NCBI GenBank assembly: GCA_030280995.1
Contig: JASXTE010000011.1
Span: 25,714,817 to 25,778,816 of the forward strand
Direction of reading: 5' to 3'
Source: Hemileia vastatrix
Taxonomy: Eukaryota; Basidiomycota; Pucciniomycetes; Pucciniales; Zaghouaniaceae
DNA length: 64,000 nt
The position numbers and the translations under genes are program-made. The notes beneath the pieces are model-generated. The model was given only the letters and a program-made list of their open reading frames with translations, did no database searches and was not told where the DNA came from. Of this stretch, positions 25,081 to 37,300 are shown in pieces; within the stretch, counting starts at the first letter, position 1, and each line of letters starts with the position of its first letter.

Positions 25081-25760
25081 TATCAGTATTTTAAGGTTCT
25101 AATTGGGTCGGGAAGTCCGTACAAGCTCTGTACAAACTCCAGAGATCTCCGGACAAGATCCGGAACGCTCTGGTTAGGGAAAATAGGGCACATGACATAC
25201 TATGCATATAAAGCCTGTAGACTCGAAATCAGATTGAGAGAACATAAATAAAACAACTTAATCATCAACCACAATAATGCATATTTACAACAATCATTAT
25301 TATTTTAACATAACAAATTCTAAAATTGTAATACCCTTATAAATACAACACTTTTACATAACATTTTATTAAGTTCACTCATCATCACATATGATAACTT
25401 ATGGGGTACCATTTTAAAGTTTTCATAACCAGGGATCTGAATATAACAACTAAAACTCATAAAAATAAAAGCTTCATAAAATTATATTATTCAATCATTT
25501 AAATAAGTTTTCTAAATACAGTTTCACTGTTGTGTTTCTCACCCTCATTATAAAGAACACTTTTTCAAAATCTCAATACAATGAATAAAAAATATTTTAC
25601 TAGTCATTTCATAAAAAGTAGAGATTATATCTTAGTTAATTTTAAACTCTTATTTCACTGAAAGGGACAGGGTTTTCTTCTGTTTATCCAACTCCCTTGG
25701 ATTATGCTTACAGAAAGGCAACTGTAAGAATCTTTCTACACCTCCAGTGTAATATACTGA
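25081..25760 (+). repeat. Possible LTR remnant upstream of the 26-kb chromovirus
   Basis: A GC-richer block with paired GTACAAGCTCTGTACAAAC and CCGGACAAGATCCGGAA is followed by GCATATAAAGCC, a TATA-like box at about 25205. The end (AAAGGGACAGG, CCAACTCCCTTGG) matches the end of repeat R1 at 16040-16130. Position and promoter-like content suggest a 5' LTR, but no matching 3' copy was found near 31.4-31.9 kb, so this is tentative. Confidence 0.35.
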
Positions 25761-26229
25761 GTGTTTTTAGTAGGAAAGAAAGTATCTTGAATAATTTCTC
25801 TTGTTTCTTGAACAGCTTCAAGTGATTTGGAACAAAAATAGAGAAAATCTAAAAAGAAACCAAAAAATAATTGATTATTCTGCAACAAAAAGTATAAAAA
25901 GGCATCCCTTGCACACAGAAAATGCTTTACAAGTTTTCAAATTTTTTTATTGTTTAATAATCTTACTGAGTAATTTCCAGTTATGTGATAATTTGAACAT
26001 TATTTTTCAAAGGCACCTTTCTGAGAATAATTAAAAGTGCAACTTTGTGAAAAAAATGAGCAGGTAAAAAATAGAAGTGTTATGTGGAAAAAATTGGCAT
26101 TGTTGAAGGACATATTTAACTGTGGCAGAAATTAGAATCTGTTCTTTGTAATTCCTGCAGCCAGTTTTTAGCTTGTAATAAGTATGCGCAGGAAAGCCTG
26201 CGACATGACTTTCCCATGTAGTGTTAGGT
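25761..26229. other. Leader or spacer before gag
   Basis: No gene is seen. The frames at 25801-26034 and 26031-26276 are not supported. It may be the 5' leader of the chromovirus that follows. Confidence 0.35.
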
Positions 26230-28480
26230 CCTAACATTTTGTCCAATCTATAAATGGTGCACTGCAAAAAAATCATGAACCCCCCAGGTCAATCTTATGC
26301 AGAACTAATTGCTGCAATGCAAGAGCAGAATACTAGGATCATGGAATGTCTAGAAGAGGGAAAAACCTCATAATGTGGCCCCACAGAGGCAGAGTTAGAT
26401 TCTGCTGAAGCCAAAGAACAGGTGCTTCCCACCACACTAGCACCACCAATAAAAGGCCCAAAGATTGCAGTTCCAGAAATATTCAATGGAAAGATAGGCC
26501 CCCAGGCAGATTAATATGCATCTCAGGTAAACCTCTATGTCCTGCTCAATGGCTATCAGCGCCCAGACAAGCAATCAAAAATTGAATTTTTTATATCTTA
26601 CCTCAAAGATGAGGTGGCACATTTTTAAAAGACATATACAAAAGAACTCCTTGAAGGTGCCAATGCTATGACAACTTTTTTTCAATTCATGGCAGCATTT
26701 GAGCTAGCTTTTGGAAATCCTTATGTGGCTACAAACTTTTCACACGTTTTAAACCAAATACACCAAAAACACTCAGTGGCCAAGTATGTGTCAGATTTCA
26801 GGGGCCATTCACCGCGCAATACAGGGGGTGGACTTGTTAGCAAGTCCGCAACCTTGGACTCAAATTCACCACAGATTGAACACACATTGAGCTATTGACA
26901 AAGGAACCATACAATCAGGGATGAACGCCACTCAGCAGAACAGTTTTTGTGGGTCTTCAAGTAGAGCTCAGTAGGAGTTCAGTATGAGTTCAGTCTGAGT
27001 TCCATCTGAGTTCTGTCTGAGTTCAGGTTGGGGACTTGCTAGCAAGTCCACCCCCTTTATTGCGTAGTGATTCTGGTTATGTCACAACATGGGGGAAGGG
27101 GCACTCATGTTCCACTTCAGGAATGGGCTCTCACAAAAGATCAGAAACACCCTAATTAGTCACCCATTCCCAAGATCTCTTCAAGAACTCATGGAACTGG
27201 ATATCAAAATTAAAAATGGGCTTACATACTAGAAAATGGATGGTTGGAGTAGTGCTCTTCAGTGGCTTAACTATGCCTCATTGAGTGGGGCCAGTGCCAG
27301 GGACCCAAACACCATAAAAATTGATGCAGGAAATGCACATGGTGGTAGTGGAAAAAAATACTATCTGATGAAGAATACAAGAAGAATATGAGTAGAGGTC
27401 TGTGCCTCCAATGTGGGAGTGTAGAAGAAAAATAAGGGTTAGTGAGGTGGAGGATAGTGTAGGAAGGATGCAAGTAAAAGACAGTGCTTGGGAGTGAAGG
27501 TTTCCTCTCTGAAAGCAGATTAGAGGGAAATGATAAGGGTGATTTAGTATAAGAAATGTCAGTGTGTAAGCCACTTGAATTGAATGATAATCATATTATA
27601 CTGAACTTGCCTTTAATGACCCTTGACACCACAACAAATGTACAAGCCCAACTGGAATATGGGGCCCACACTGTTTTGTTTATAACAAATTTTTACAGAT
27701 AAATAAAAAGAAAAAAGAAAAATTGGACCACCCTAGGCATCTAATTATGTTGGACAGATCCCCAGGTGGGGGAGGAGAATTAAGAGAGAAGTTTTTTTGC
27801 AGGTTCTGTTGTGACAGAAGGGAGTCACAGTTTATGGCATATGTGACAAACCTGAAGGACTGGTATGACTTGATACTGGGGATGACTTGGCTTCATCAAT
27901 ATAACCTGAAAATTTATTGGATGGGAAAGAGGGTTCATATGGGAAGAAAAAGGAATTCTGGAGCTAAAGTATTGGCTCGCTGGCCCCTTCAGGGGTCAAG
28001 GGCCCATCCCCACAAGTCTTCTGATGTTTTGTTATCATCAGTTGACTTGCTTCCAGAACTTATGCCTCCTCTTTATTCTAAGCAGCAGGCTGGGGATGGG
28101 TCACCAACAGGAAGTGCCAGAGAAAACCAGAGAGGGGATGAAGCACACCAAGAGGAGGAAAAGGCCTAACAGAGAAGGGGTGAGGCACAGTATGGAAATG
28201 TGGAAGTTTCAGAGAGAGCATTTTCCCCCTGGCCCCTTCAGGGGTCAGGGAATCCTCCCACTAAGTTTTCTGGTGTTTTATTATCATCAGTAGACTTTCT
28301 TCAAGATCTGAAACTTTCTCTTGATGCTTATATTTAGGACTTGGGGGGCTCTGGAGGATGAGGAAAAACTTTAATGCAATGCAACAGCATGGAACATATC
28401 TTCCAAGATTTCATCCAAGCTCTAGCTCTCAAAGCCAAGAAAAAGCCTCCAGAAAATGAACCCTGAATCCTATTGGGAGT
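26230..28480 (+). pseudogene. Chromovirus gag and protease region (broken, split by a MITE)
   Basis: From about 26283 the frame reads PGQSYAELIAAMQEQNTRI, then KIAVPEIFNGKIGPQAD, NLYVLLNGYQRPDKQSKIEF and FELAFGNPYVATNF, the order expected for a Ty3/Gypsy gag domain. A 260-bp MITE interrupts it at 26810. Downstream, near 27390, RGLCLQCGS retains the first half of a zinc knuckle. An aspartic-protease-like region follows, with its C-terminal signature DLILGMTWLHQYNLKIYW at about 27868-27921; the catalytic DSG is lost (TLDTTTNVQAQ in its place, 27620). Many stops interrupt all frames. It is non-functional. Confidence 0.75.
26810..27069. mobile_element. CACTA-type MITE, 260 bp, target duplication ATT
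   Basis: The ends are CACCGCGCAATA and TATTGCGTAGTG, flanked by the 3-bp duplication ATT (26807-26809, 27070-27072). CACTA-type ends with a 3-bp duplication are the hallmark of the EnSpm/CACTA superfamily. The inverted repeat continues as GGGGGTGGACTTG and closes in a palindrome, GGACTTGCTAGCAAGTCC in the right arm. The right half carries about six TGAGTTC repeats (26960-27030), resembling the subterminal repeats that CACTA transposition proteins bind. It has no coding capacity and is inserted in the gag of a dead chromovirus. Confidence 0.85.
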
Positions 28481-28489
28481 TCTTACCAC

Positions 28490-29830
28490 AGTTTGAAAAT
28501 CAAGCTGTCAAAAACCTGCCACCTCATTGACCATATGACTTTTCCATTGATCCAATTCCAGGTGCAACTCCTCAATTTAGCCATATAATCCTGTTTTCAA
28601 TCTTGGAGTTAACAGTGCTAAATGATATGATTCAGGAAAATTTGAAAAATGGTTTCATCAGAGAATCAAAATCTTCTTGGAAAGCCCCTGTGATCTTTTC
28701 ATGAAATAAGGATGTTTCATTGAGATCTTTCATGGATTTAAGAAGGTTAAATGCACTGACAGTTAAAAACAGATACCCCCTTCCACTAACTAGTGATCTT
28801 ATTGATAGCCTCCAGGGTGCAGAAGCTTTCACATCCTTTGATCTTAGGGCAGGTTACCATAAAATCCATGTAAAAGAAGGTTATGAACATAAACTAGCCT
28901 TTTGCACTAAATTTGGTCATTTTAAATGGCTAGTAATGCTATTTGGTCCATGTTATGCACCCGCAACCTTCCAACACTTCACCAATAGCATCTTCAGAGA
29001 TAGGATAGGAATACATGTGGCAGTGTATCTAGAAAAAATATTGATTTACTCCAGTTAAATAGAGGAACACCAGATATGTGTAAAGGACTGTTTGAAGCAC
29101 TTTAGAGATGTTTAAGTATGATTAAAACTTGAAAAATGTGTCTTCTCAGTAAGTGAAATATCCTATCTTGGTATGATCATCTTAAAGAATAGGGTATAAA
29201 TGAACCAGGAGAAAGTAAAGGCAGTAACAGAATGGCCAACACCAGCATCAGTAAAGGAGCTCCAGTCATTTTTAGGCTTTGAATATTTTAACCACCATTT
29301 TATTGAAAATTACTCCCACATCTGCCAACCATTACACAACCTCAAAAAAAAAGAAGACAAATTTAGCTTGAGAAATAGCTAACAAGATGCATTTGACAAT
29401 CTGAAAAGAAAATTTGTGACAGCCCCTATTCTTGTGATCCCTGATTTATTAAACCCATTTGTTCTGGAATGTGACTGCTCAGATTTTACACTAGGTGCAG
29501 TATTATCCCAATACAACACTGAAAATGTCTTTCACCCAGTAGCATATTTGTCATAAACACTGCTAGGTGCTGAACTAAACTATGAAATATAAAATAAGGA
29601 GTTATTGGCACTAGTAGAGGTGGTGCGCACCTGGTGCAACTACTTGGAATCAGGGCCTCACTGATTACAAGTTATTATTTATACAGATCATAAAAACTTT
29701 GAAACTTTCCTAACCACAAACAAATTGACGCTTTGACAAGCATGCTGGGCAGAACTTCTGAGTATAATTAATTTTGTTGTTGCATTTAGACCAGGGAAAA
29801 AAAGTGGAAAACCTGATGTGCTATCACAAT
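28490..29830 (+). pseudogene. Chromovirus reverse transcriptase and RNase H (broken)
   Basis: RT landmarks run in order: FMDLRRLNALTVKNRYPLP (about 28733), FTSFDLRAGYHKIHV (28835), a YxDD-box position that reads VYLEKILIYS (about 29020), ELQSFLGFEYFNHHFI (29260), then the RNase H start FVLECDCSDFTLGAVLSQ (29458) and LVEVVRTWCNYLE. The catalytic DD pair of the RT box is replaced by EK, and at least eight stops interrupt the frame. The copy cannot make an active enzyme. Confidence 0.85.
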
Positions 29831-31395
29831 GTCCTGAATTGGGCCCAGCACTGGAGCAGCTACATACTGTTGGCGCAACTTTATTAAAGGAGGACTTTGA
29901 AGAGGGGGTACTCCTAGATGAGGTGGAATTAGCAAATGAGGAGCTGGCAGAATGGGTAAGGAGGGGGCAGAAAAATAATGAGGGAGTGCATGAGTTGGTG
30001 AAGGTGCTGTTATCCAAGGAGGTATTGGTAAGGAAAAGATTGGAGGAGTATCATCTGGAAGGGGAAGTGCTGTATTTGAAGAGGAGGATAGTGGTGCCAA
30101 ATGATAAAGAACTCAAAAGGCATGTGGTCAAATAAAGACATGATTCCCCAATGGCAGGACACCCAAGACCACTGAAGACTGTGGAGTTGGTAAATCACAA
30201 CTTTTACTGGAAGTCCATGAAGGTGTACATCCAGAACTATGTAGTGGCATGTGACTCTTGCCAAAGAAAGAAGGTCAGTCCAACCACAAAACTATTGACC
30301 CCACTGAATATTTCCAAGCAGCCATGGAAGGAGCTCTCCTACAATCTTATAGTGGAGTTACACAAGTCACAAGGGAAGAATGTGATCCTCACAGTAGTTG
30401 ACCGTTACACCAAGATGGTGCACTTTGTCCCCAGCACTACAAAAGTCACACAAGAGGGTATTTCAGACTTAATGGTGGAAAATTTCTGTAAATTACATGG
30501 ATTAACTGAAAGTATAGTATCAGATAGAGGAAGTACTTGTAACTCTAAGCTGTTAAAAGCAATGTATGAGTAACTGGATATTAAGCCCATATTTTTGACA
30601 GCATGGCACCCCCAGACTGATGGACAATCCGAGATAGTGAGCTAGGCAATTGAACAATACTTGCATCATTTCATCAACTATCAGCAAGATGATTGGGTGC
30701 AGCTTCTACCATTAGCTGAATTTTCATACAACAAAGGACTACATGTGTCAACAGGCATGTCCCCCTTTTATGCTAACTTTGGATATCACCAAGCATTCTC
30801 AATTGGTACCCCATCCATTTTACAAGTCCCAGAAGTGGAAGAGCCAATTCAAAGAATATTAAGTATATGTCAAGAACTAGAAACAGCTCTCAAGTTATCT
30901 CAACTGTCAATGAAGTGTCATCAAAATCAAGGAAGTACCCTGCATTTTGTGCCACAGGTAGGTGAAAAGGCTTGGCTAAGCTCATGTTTCCTTTCCACAT
31001 TGCGCCCCAGCTGGCATTAAATTAGATCACAAGAAAGTGGGGCCATTCAACATCAAACACAAGGTATCTGACTCAGCTCATGAACTGGAACTACCAATTT
31101 TAATGAGACAAGTACATCCAGTTTTCAAAATTTCATTTCTCACAAATCATAAAGAAGATACAATCCCAGGACATCCAGAGGAGCCACCAGCACCAATCCA
31201 AGTGAAAAATGAAGAGGAGTTTAAGGTGGAAAAAGTTATTTCTAAGAGGGTGTACAGGTGAAGCGTTCAGTACTTAGTACATTGGAAAGGATATGGTGTT
31301 GGAGATAGGTCTTGGGAACCAGTGGAAAATTTGGCAAATGCTAAGGAAAGTTTTAAGGAGTTTGAGAAGGAGTGCAGGGGGCAGGAAGGGTAAAA
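29831..31395 (+). pseudogene. Chromovirus integrase with C-terminal chromodomain (broken)
   Basis: The zinc-binding part is visible as MAGHPRPLKTVELVNHNFYW then VACDSCQRKK (30151-30270). In the catalytic core, the first acidic residue position reads SYNLIVEL with N in place of D, while the second (SIVSDRGST, 30520) and third (HPQTDGQSEIV, 30610) blocks keep theirs. After GVSTGMSPFYA-like text and a QVHPVFKISFL segment, a chromodomain follows: FKVEKVISKRVYR, a stop, then YLVHWKGYGVGDRSWEPVEN (31270-31330). Chromodomains on Gypsy integrases direct insertion to methylated heterochromatin. Stops at 30573, 30645 and 31018, among others, show it is dead. Confidence 0.85.
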
Positions 31396-31947
31396 GAGAG
31401 GGTAATGTTAGGATTTGAGTTAAGAAGCAAGGGGGAGGAGCACTATGGGTGCTATGCCTTATGGTAGGTGGGGAAGGGTATATTGCATAAGTGGGTTATA
31501 TGGGGCAAGTTCTGTGTTGCACTCCTCATTGGACAACTTATATAGTAATCCAGTTACTTCTTAGTCTCACTGCTGTATCAGCATATTCAGTCCTGCCTCA
31601 CTGTTGGAAACCCTGACATAGTCAGTCCTGTCCCAGGCTAGTGTCAGCACTAGTAGTAGTCCACCTTCTTAGGTTCTTGACAACCTGGCTCCCCCTTTTA
31701 TCCTGTTAATTACCCAGTAACCTAGCCCATTACACTCATTACTCCCCACTTGTACCTAGCCTATTAATTAACCATGCCTTCATGCCCCTAGCTGGGTGAG
31801 ATTGTAAGAAATGATATATATATATAATACATACATAAATGTAATGAATAGCATCTTTCATAAAAGCAACTCAGAAATCAATATACATCCATACATGTTA
31901 AAGCAAGAAAGTCATACACACCAACACATAAGTGTGGAGACTTCTAC
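31396..31947. other. Post-integrase noncoding region; polypurine tract, possible LTR start
   Basis: A polypurine tract (AGCAAGGGGGAGGAG) lies at 31427-31441, as expected just before a 3' LTR. The following text has a TATATAG near 31540 and TATATATATATA at 31818. No matching 5' LTR was found, so I do not set LTR borders. Confidence 0.4.
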
Positions 31948-32217
31948 CACTACGCACAAAGTAACTTATCCCTGATGGGTATATTCATGCGCAAGTTGGG
32001 GCTATTGTAGAGAGTGACATAAGGACAGAAAAATATGTGTGACAAAAATAAGTGAAAGAAAAATATGTGCAAAAAAATAGGTGTGAGAAAAATAACTTGC
32101 AACCAAACACTACGCACCAAGTGAGATATTCCTGATGGGGATATCCAGAGTGAGTTGGGGATATTCACTACGCACCAAGATATCCCTGATGGGAATATTC
32201 CGTGTGAGTTGGGGATG
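31948..32217. repeat. Stacked terminal repeats of the CACTACGCACC fold-back family
   Basis: The start CACTACGCACMAAG occurs at 31948, 32108 and 32166. Each is followed by a palindromic ATCCCTGATGGG-type core, and the first continues into the GACATAAGGACAGAAAAATATGTG arm. These are ends of elements inserted into one another. The third is the left terminus of the element that resumes at 43543. Confidence 0.75.
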
Positions 32218-32816
32218 TGTCAGCCAGGCTACTAGACTTAACCGGTAAAATAATTTATTATTTTACTGAGTTGAAGCCACACCTCTTCTTCTTACTAATA
32301 ATTAATTATCTACTTAAGTATTACTTACAATTAACTAGTTAAGTACAATAAGTAGTATAATTAATTAGTGTAAATAAAATGTCCCCTACAATTTTACTCC
32401 CTAACACCGTGCTCAATAGTATAAGTCAATGGGAATAAAATTTAATAATAAAATTATAATAAAAGAACTTTAAAACAATTATATTACCTCAGTGAGAGAT
32501 CTGGAATCCCGTGAAAGTAATATAATTAATTAATTATTGTGTAATTAATTGTGACAGTCCAAGGAACTCAAACTTTATTGCTAATAAAATTGATGCCCTT
32601 GTTGACGTACCAGTTTATTTATTTCTTATGATATATATGTACTCCTTTTCTTTTTTATCCTTTTTCTCACACTCTTACAGTAGATGGTGTAAATTCCGTA
32701 TATTTTATTCCCATATGTTTTGCCTATAAAAGGCCTCTTATTTTGTGCTTTTCAAGACATTCCTTCATCACTTACTTTCACCACGGGAAATCTAGGGGTG
32801 AATTGCTAGCAATAAC

Positions 32817-33350
32817 CTCTCTTGAAATTTAGAGTGTCCCTTAATTATGCCAGGTTTATGAATACTTTATAAACATAAGTAAATTAGAGTTAGATTTACA
32901 TTTATTCTCAGATTGATTATAGACAGAATATCAACTGATTCCAAATTATGCACAAGTTGATCCTCCAGAACTTGATTTTGGTCCTCTGATGAGCACAAAT
33001 TGAGCACAAATTGATCTAACCTAAGCTTATGCATATATAATAATTCAGGATACTTGCTCTATTAAATTTGATAATAAAATAAAATATTGATGAATTTATA
33101 TAAAAAAATTATTATGTAAGATATTAAATTATAAATTTAGGCATCATAGGAGGGCACTTAATAGAACTTAATTATACTATGTGACACCTTAATACTGTAT
33201 CACGCAGTTTGAAACATTTAAAACAAAATTTGTCATGATGGGCAATGAAATTGCTTGGACAGACACTTTCAAAATTAATACTGACCATAATACACAAGTA
33301 TGAAACCTTGGCATCTATCCAATAAAAGATTTTCCTTCTGATAAATGGAT
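32817..33350. other. Unique left flank of the palindromic array
   Basis: AT-rich sequence without a recognisable gene, apart from a short tandem TGAGCACAAAT (32992-33015). Confidence 0.4.
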
Positions 33351-34345
33351 TTTTCTCAGTTACTCCCTGCTAAAAAGTGTCCTTGTGAGGTTTGTCTGAC
33401 CTTCAGGGGGGTAATTTGGCCACATCACACTACTTCTATTTCCATGATTTACCAAAACATCATCCTCATTTCCATCTAAAGAGTTGATCTCATCTGACTG
33501 TGGCTGATCAAAGGGGTCCACCACAAGTTTAGCCAAAATTTTGGTGAACACTTTTTTGATGGATAGTGACTATCTGGTGCTTTCTGAAATTGTCCACCTA
33601 AAGTTAGGCTAAACTTCAGGAGGATAAATTTATTATGAATACCAAATTAACTGAAGAATACTTTTGCCCTAGCTACTCTGCATCATAAAAGTTTCCAACT
33701 GAGGTTTAGCCATAATTCAGGTAGACACTTTTGGAAAGGCACAGTCTGATGGGTTTAATATCTATATATGACAATAAGTATAAGTTTTTTATCAACATGG
33801 AACTAGAATTAATTTAATATGGCCAGAGTTTCCACCTGAAGTTTGGCCAAAATACAGGTGGAAATTTTTATGAGGATTACTTGATGAAATGAAGAAGACT
33901 TGCAATTACTTTCCATCATAAAATTTTCAAACTTAAGTTTATCAAAAATTGTGGTGACACTTTTGCCAGATCCAGTCATATGGGATCAACTCTCTATATG
34001 GCAATGAGAATGAATTTTTAGTCAATCATGGCATTAGAAGTAATTTGATATGTACAAACTTTCAACCTGATTTTTGGCCAAAAATAAGTTGGAAACGTTT
34101 ATGAGGAATACTAGATTAACTAAAGAAGACTTGAAACCTACTACTTTCCATCATAAAAGTGTCCACCAGAAGAATTCTCAAGCTTGTGGTTGACACCTTT
34201 GGCCTGGTCCAGCCATATGGGATCAATTCTGCATATGGAAATGAGGATTTAATTTGGTCAATCATGGTACTAGAAGTAATTTGATATAGACAAAGTGTCC
34301 AACTAAATATTGGAAAAAAATCAGTTGAAAAATTCATTTAGTTTT
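33351..34345. repeat. Short-period (about 240 bp) palindromic repeats, diverged
   Basis: Imperfect palindromes centred on a GGCC-like core recur at about 33385, 33525, 33600, 33700, 33845, 33935, 34070, 34170 and 34310, alternating about 95 and 140 bp apart. Two contexts alternate: one preceded by CCATCATAAAAG and followed by CAGTCATATGGGATCAA, the other preceded by GTAGTTTGATATGG. This is the same pair of contexts as in the 608-bp units, but without the long AT-rich spacer. Confidence 0.65.
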
Positions 34346-37300
34346 TCAAAAAATCAAATTAAGTACAATTTTATTCCTGATGATGCCCATTTTATCCAAC
34401 ACCTCTTCTGAGCCTTGAAAGTAGGCATTTAGCTTGAATTTTGAATTTCATATAAAATCCCTATTATTCAACCTATTTCTTTTTATCCCTTTTTTTTCTT
34501 TTAAATATCAATTAATTTTATGTAAAACAAATCATTTTCATAATTTTTTACCTGTATTTAATAAAATTATTAAAGGTTTAACATCACCTTGTAAGCATTT
34601 GGCACATGTTTTTTTGCTATACTAATAAAAATAATAATATACTGGTAACAAAAAATTGATCAAATGATAAAATATTAATAAAACAGAAAGATCAAATACC
34701 AGTGGATATGTTTTAAAAAAATACCAGTTGCACTGAAGAAGAGATGCACCCTAGATACTCACCATCAAAAAAGTGTCCAGCACAAGTTCCGCCAAACTTG
34801 TGCTGGACACTTTTGGTCAGTTGCAGTCATATGAGATCAATTCTTGCTATGGAAACGAAAAATATTATTTGATAAAAAACTTCACTAGAAGTAGTTTTAC
34901 ATAGCCAAATTTTCTACCTAGATTTCATCCAAACCACAGGTGCACAATTTTTTATCTTTAAAAAAAAGTCAATTTAGTACAATTTATCCTTGATGTCTCT
35001 CATTTGCTTCAACACCTCTACTGGCCTTTGATAGTAGGAATATTACTTGCATTTCTTTTTACATATTTGATCCCTTTAACTTAATTTTTTGTTCCTGATA
35101 TTGCTTTAGGATATCAATTAATAATTTTTAAAATAAACTATTTTCATATTTTTATACATTTACTTAATAATATTATAAATGGCATAACATCACCTGGTAT
35201 GCATTTGGCACATGAGTTTTTTCTATACTTATAAAATTAATAATATAATGGCGACCAAAAATTAATCAAATGATATTAATGAGTGAGGAACAAATATAAA
35301 ATACCAGTAGACATGTTTGTAAAAAATACTAGATGAACTGAAGAAAAATTCTACCCTAGCTACTCTCTATTATAAAAGTGTCCAGCACAAGTTCGGCCGA
35401 ACTTGTGCTGGACACTTATGGTCAGGTGCAGTCAGATGGGAGCAATTATCTCTATGGAAATGAAGATAAATTTTTGATATAAAATTACACTAGAAGTAGT
35501 TTGATATGGCAAAATTTTCATGCTGAAGTTTTGGTAAAGCTCAAGTGGATTTTACTTTTATTTTTACAAAAAAGAAAATTTAGTGCAAGTTTAGCCCTGA
35601 TTGTGCTAATTTGATTCAACATCTCTTTTTTCTGTTTCTGGCAGGAATTTAACTTGGATTTTAATTTTCATCTTTGATTTCTTTTATTTTACTTTATTCC
35701 TCTCATATTGCTTTTGGATAGAAGTTTATTTTTTGTAAAATAAATCCTTTTCATATTTTTTTACCTTTATTTAATAACATTATAAAAGGTGTAACATCAC
35801 CCAGTATTCATTTGGCACACAAGTTTTTGCTATACTGATAATATTAATAATATAATGGTGACAAAAAATTAATCAATTGATAAATATGAGTGAGGCACAA
35901 AGATTTAATAACAGTGGAAATGTTTATAAGAAATTTCAGATGATTTAAAATGACTTGCACCCTGGCTACTCTTCATGATAAAAGTGTCCAGCACAAGTTC
36001 GGCCAAACTTGTGCTGGACACTTTTGGTTGCATGCCATCAGACGCAATCAATTCTTTTTATGGAAATGAGACTGAATTATCACTCCATCATTGCACTGAA
36101 AGTAGTTTTATATGGACAAATTGTCCCCTGGAAGTTTGTCCAAACCTAAGGTAGACAAATTTTTACTTTGTTAAAAAGTAAATTTGATCCATGTTAATCT
36201 ATGATGGTGCCCATTTTTTCTGAAGCCTCTACTGGCTCATGATAGCAGAAATTATACTTAATATCTTTATTTCATGTTTGATCTCTTTAATTTTAATCTT
36301 ACCCTTTTATTTATCCTTTAGCTTTTAAATATCAATTTTATTTTGGTAAAACTGATAACTTTCACATTTTTTTACATTTTTTATATTATATTATTAAAGT
36401 TGTAAAATCACCCAGTGTACATTCATTACACATGTTTTTGCTATACTAAAAACATTAATAATATAATGGTGACTAAAAAATGATCAAATAATAAATATGG
36501 ATGACACAGAAAGATCAAATACCCATAGACATTTTTAAAATTAATATAAGATTAACTGAAGAAGACTTGTACCCTAGCTACTCTCCATCATAAAAGTGTC
36601 CAGCACAATTTCAGCTGAGCTTGTTCTGGACACTTTTGGTTGCATGCAGTCAGATGGGATAAATTTACTCAATGGAAGTTAAAATGAATTTTTTCTCAAT
36701 CATTGCACAAGAAGTAGCTTTATACTGCTATACTATCCTCTTGATTTTTTGGAAAACCTCAGGTGGACACTTTTATTAATTTTAAAAAAAGAAAATATAT
36801 TCCAAATCTAGAACTGGTGGTGCAAATTTGGTCTGAAAACTCAAATTATCTTTGATGGCAAAAATTTTATTTGAATGTTTAATTTCATATTTAATCACTT
36901 TTATTTTACTTTTTATTCCTCTTTTTGCTTTCAAATATCAATTTATTTATTGTAAAACGAATACTTTTCATATTTTTTTTACTTTTATTTAATAAGATTA
37001 TGAAAGATGTAGCATCTCCCAGTATGCATTTGGCTTACAAGTTTTTTCAATACTAATAACATTAATAGTATAATGGTGAAAAACAAGGAATCAAATGATA
37101 AATATGAATGACACAGAAAGATCATATACAAGTGGATTTTTTTATAAGGAATACCTGATGAACTGAAGAAGACCTGCACCTTAGATACTCACCATCATAA
37201 AAGTGTCCAGAATAAGTTTGGCTGAACTTGTGCTGGACACTTTTGGTTGCATTCAGTCAGATGGGATAAATTTACTCTATGGAAATGAAAATGACATTTT

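Noticed and set aside
28024..28293. 89-codon frame between protease and reverse transcriptase
   Set aside because: It is a duplicated chromovirus segment (a GGCCCCTTCAGGGGTCARGG phrase at 27979 and 28231) in a shifted frame, not a separate gene.
34769..34814. Microneme-style or plant-type miRNA hairpin
   Set aside because: The palindromes have loops of 0 to 6 bases, too tight for a typical microRNA precursor. Small-RNA data would be needed.
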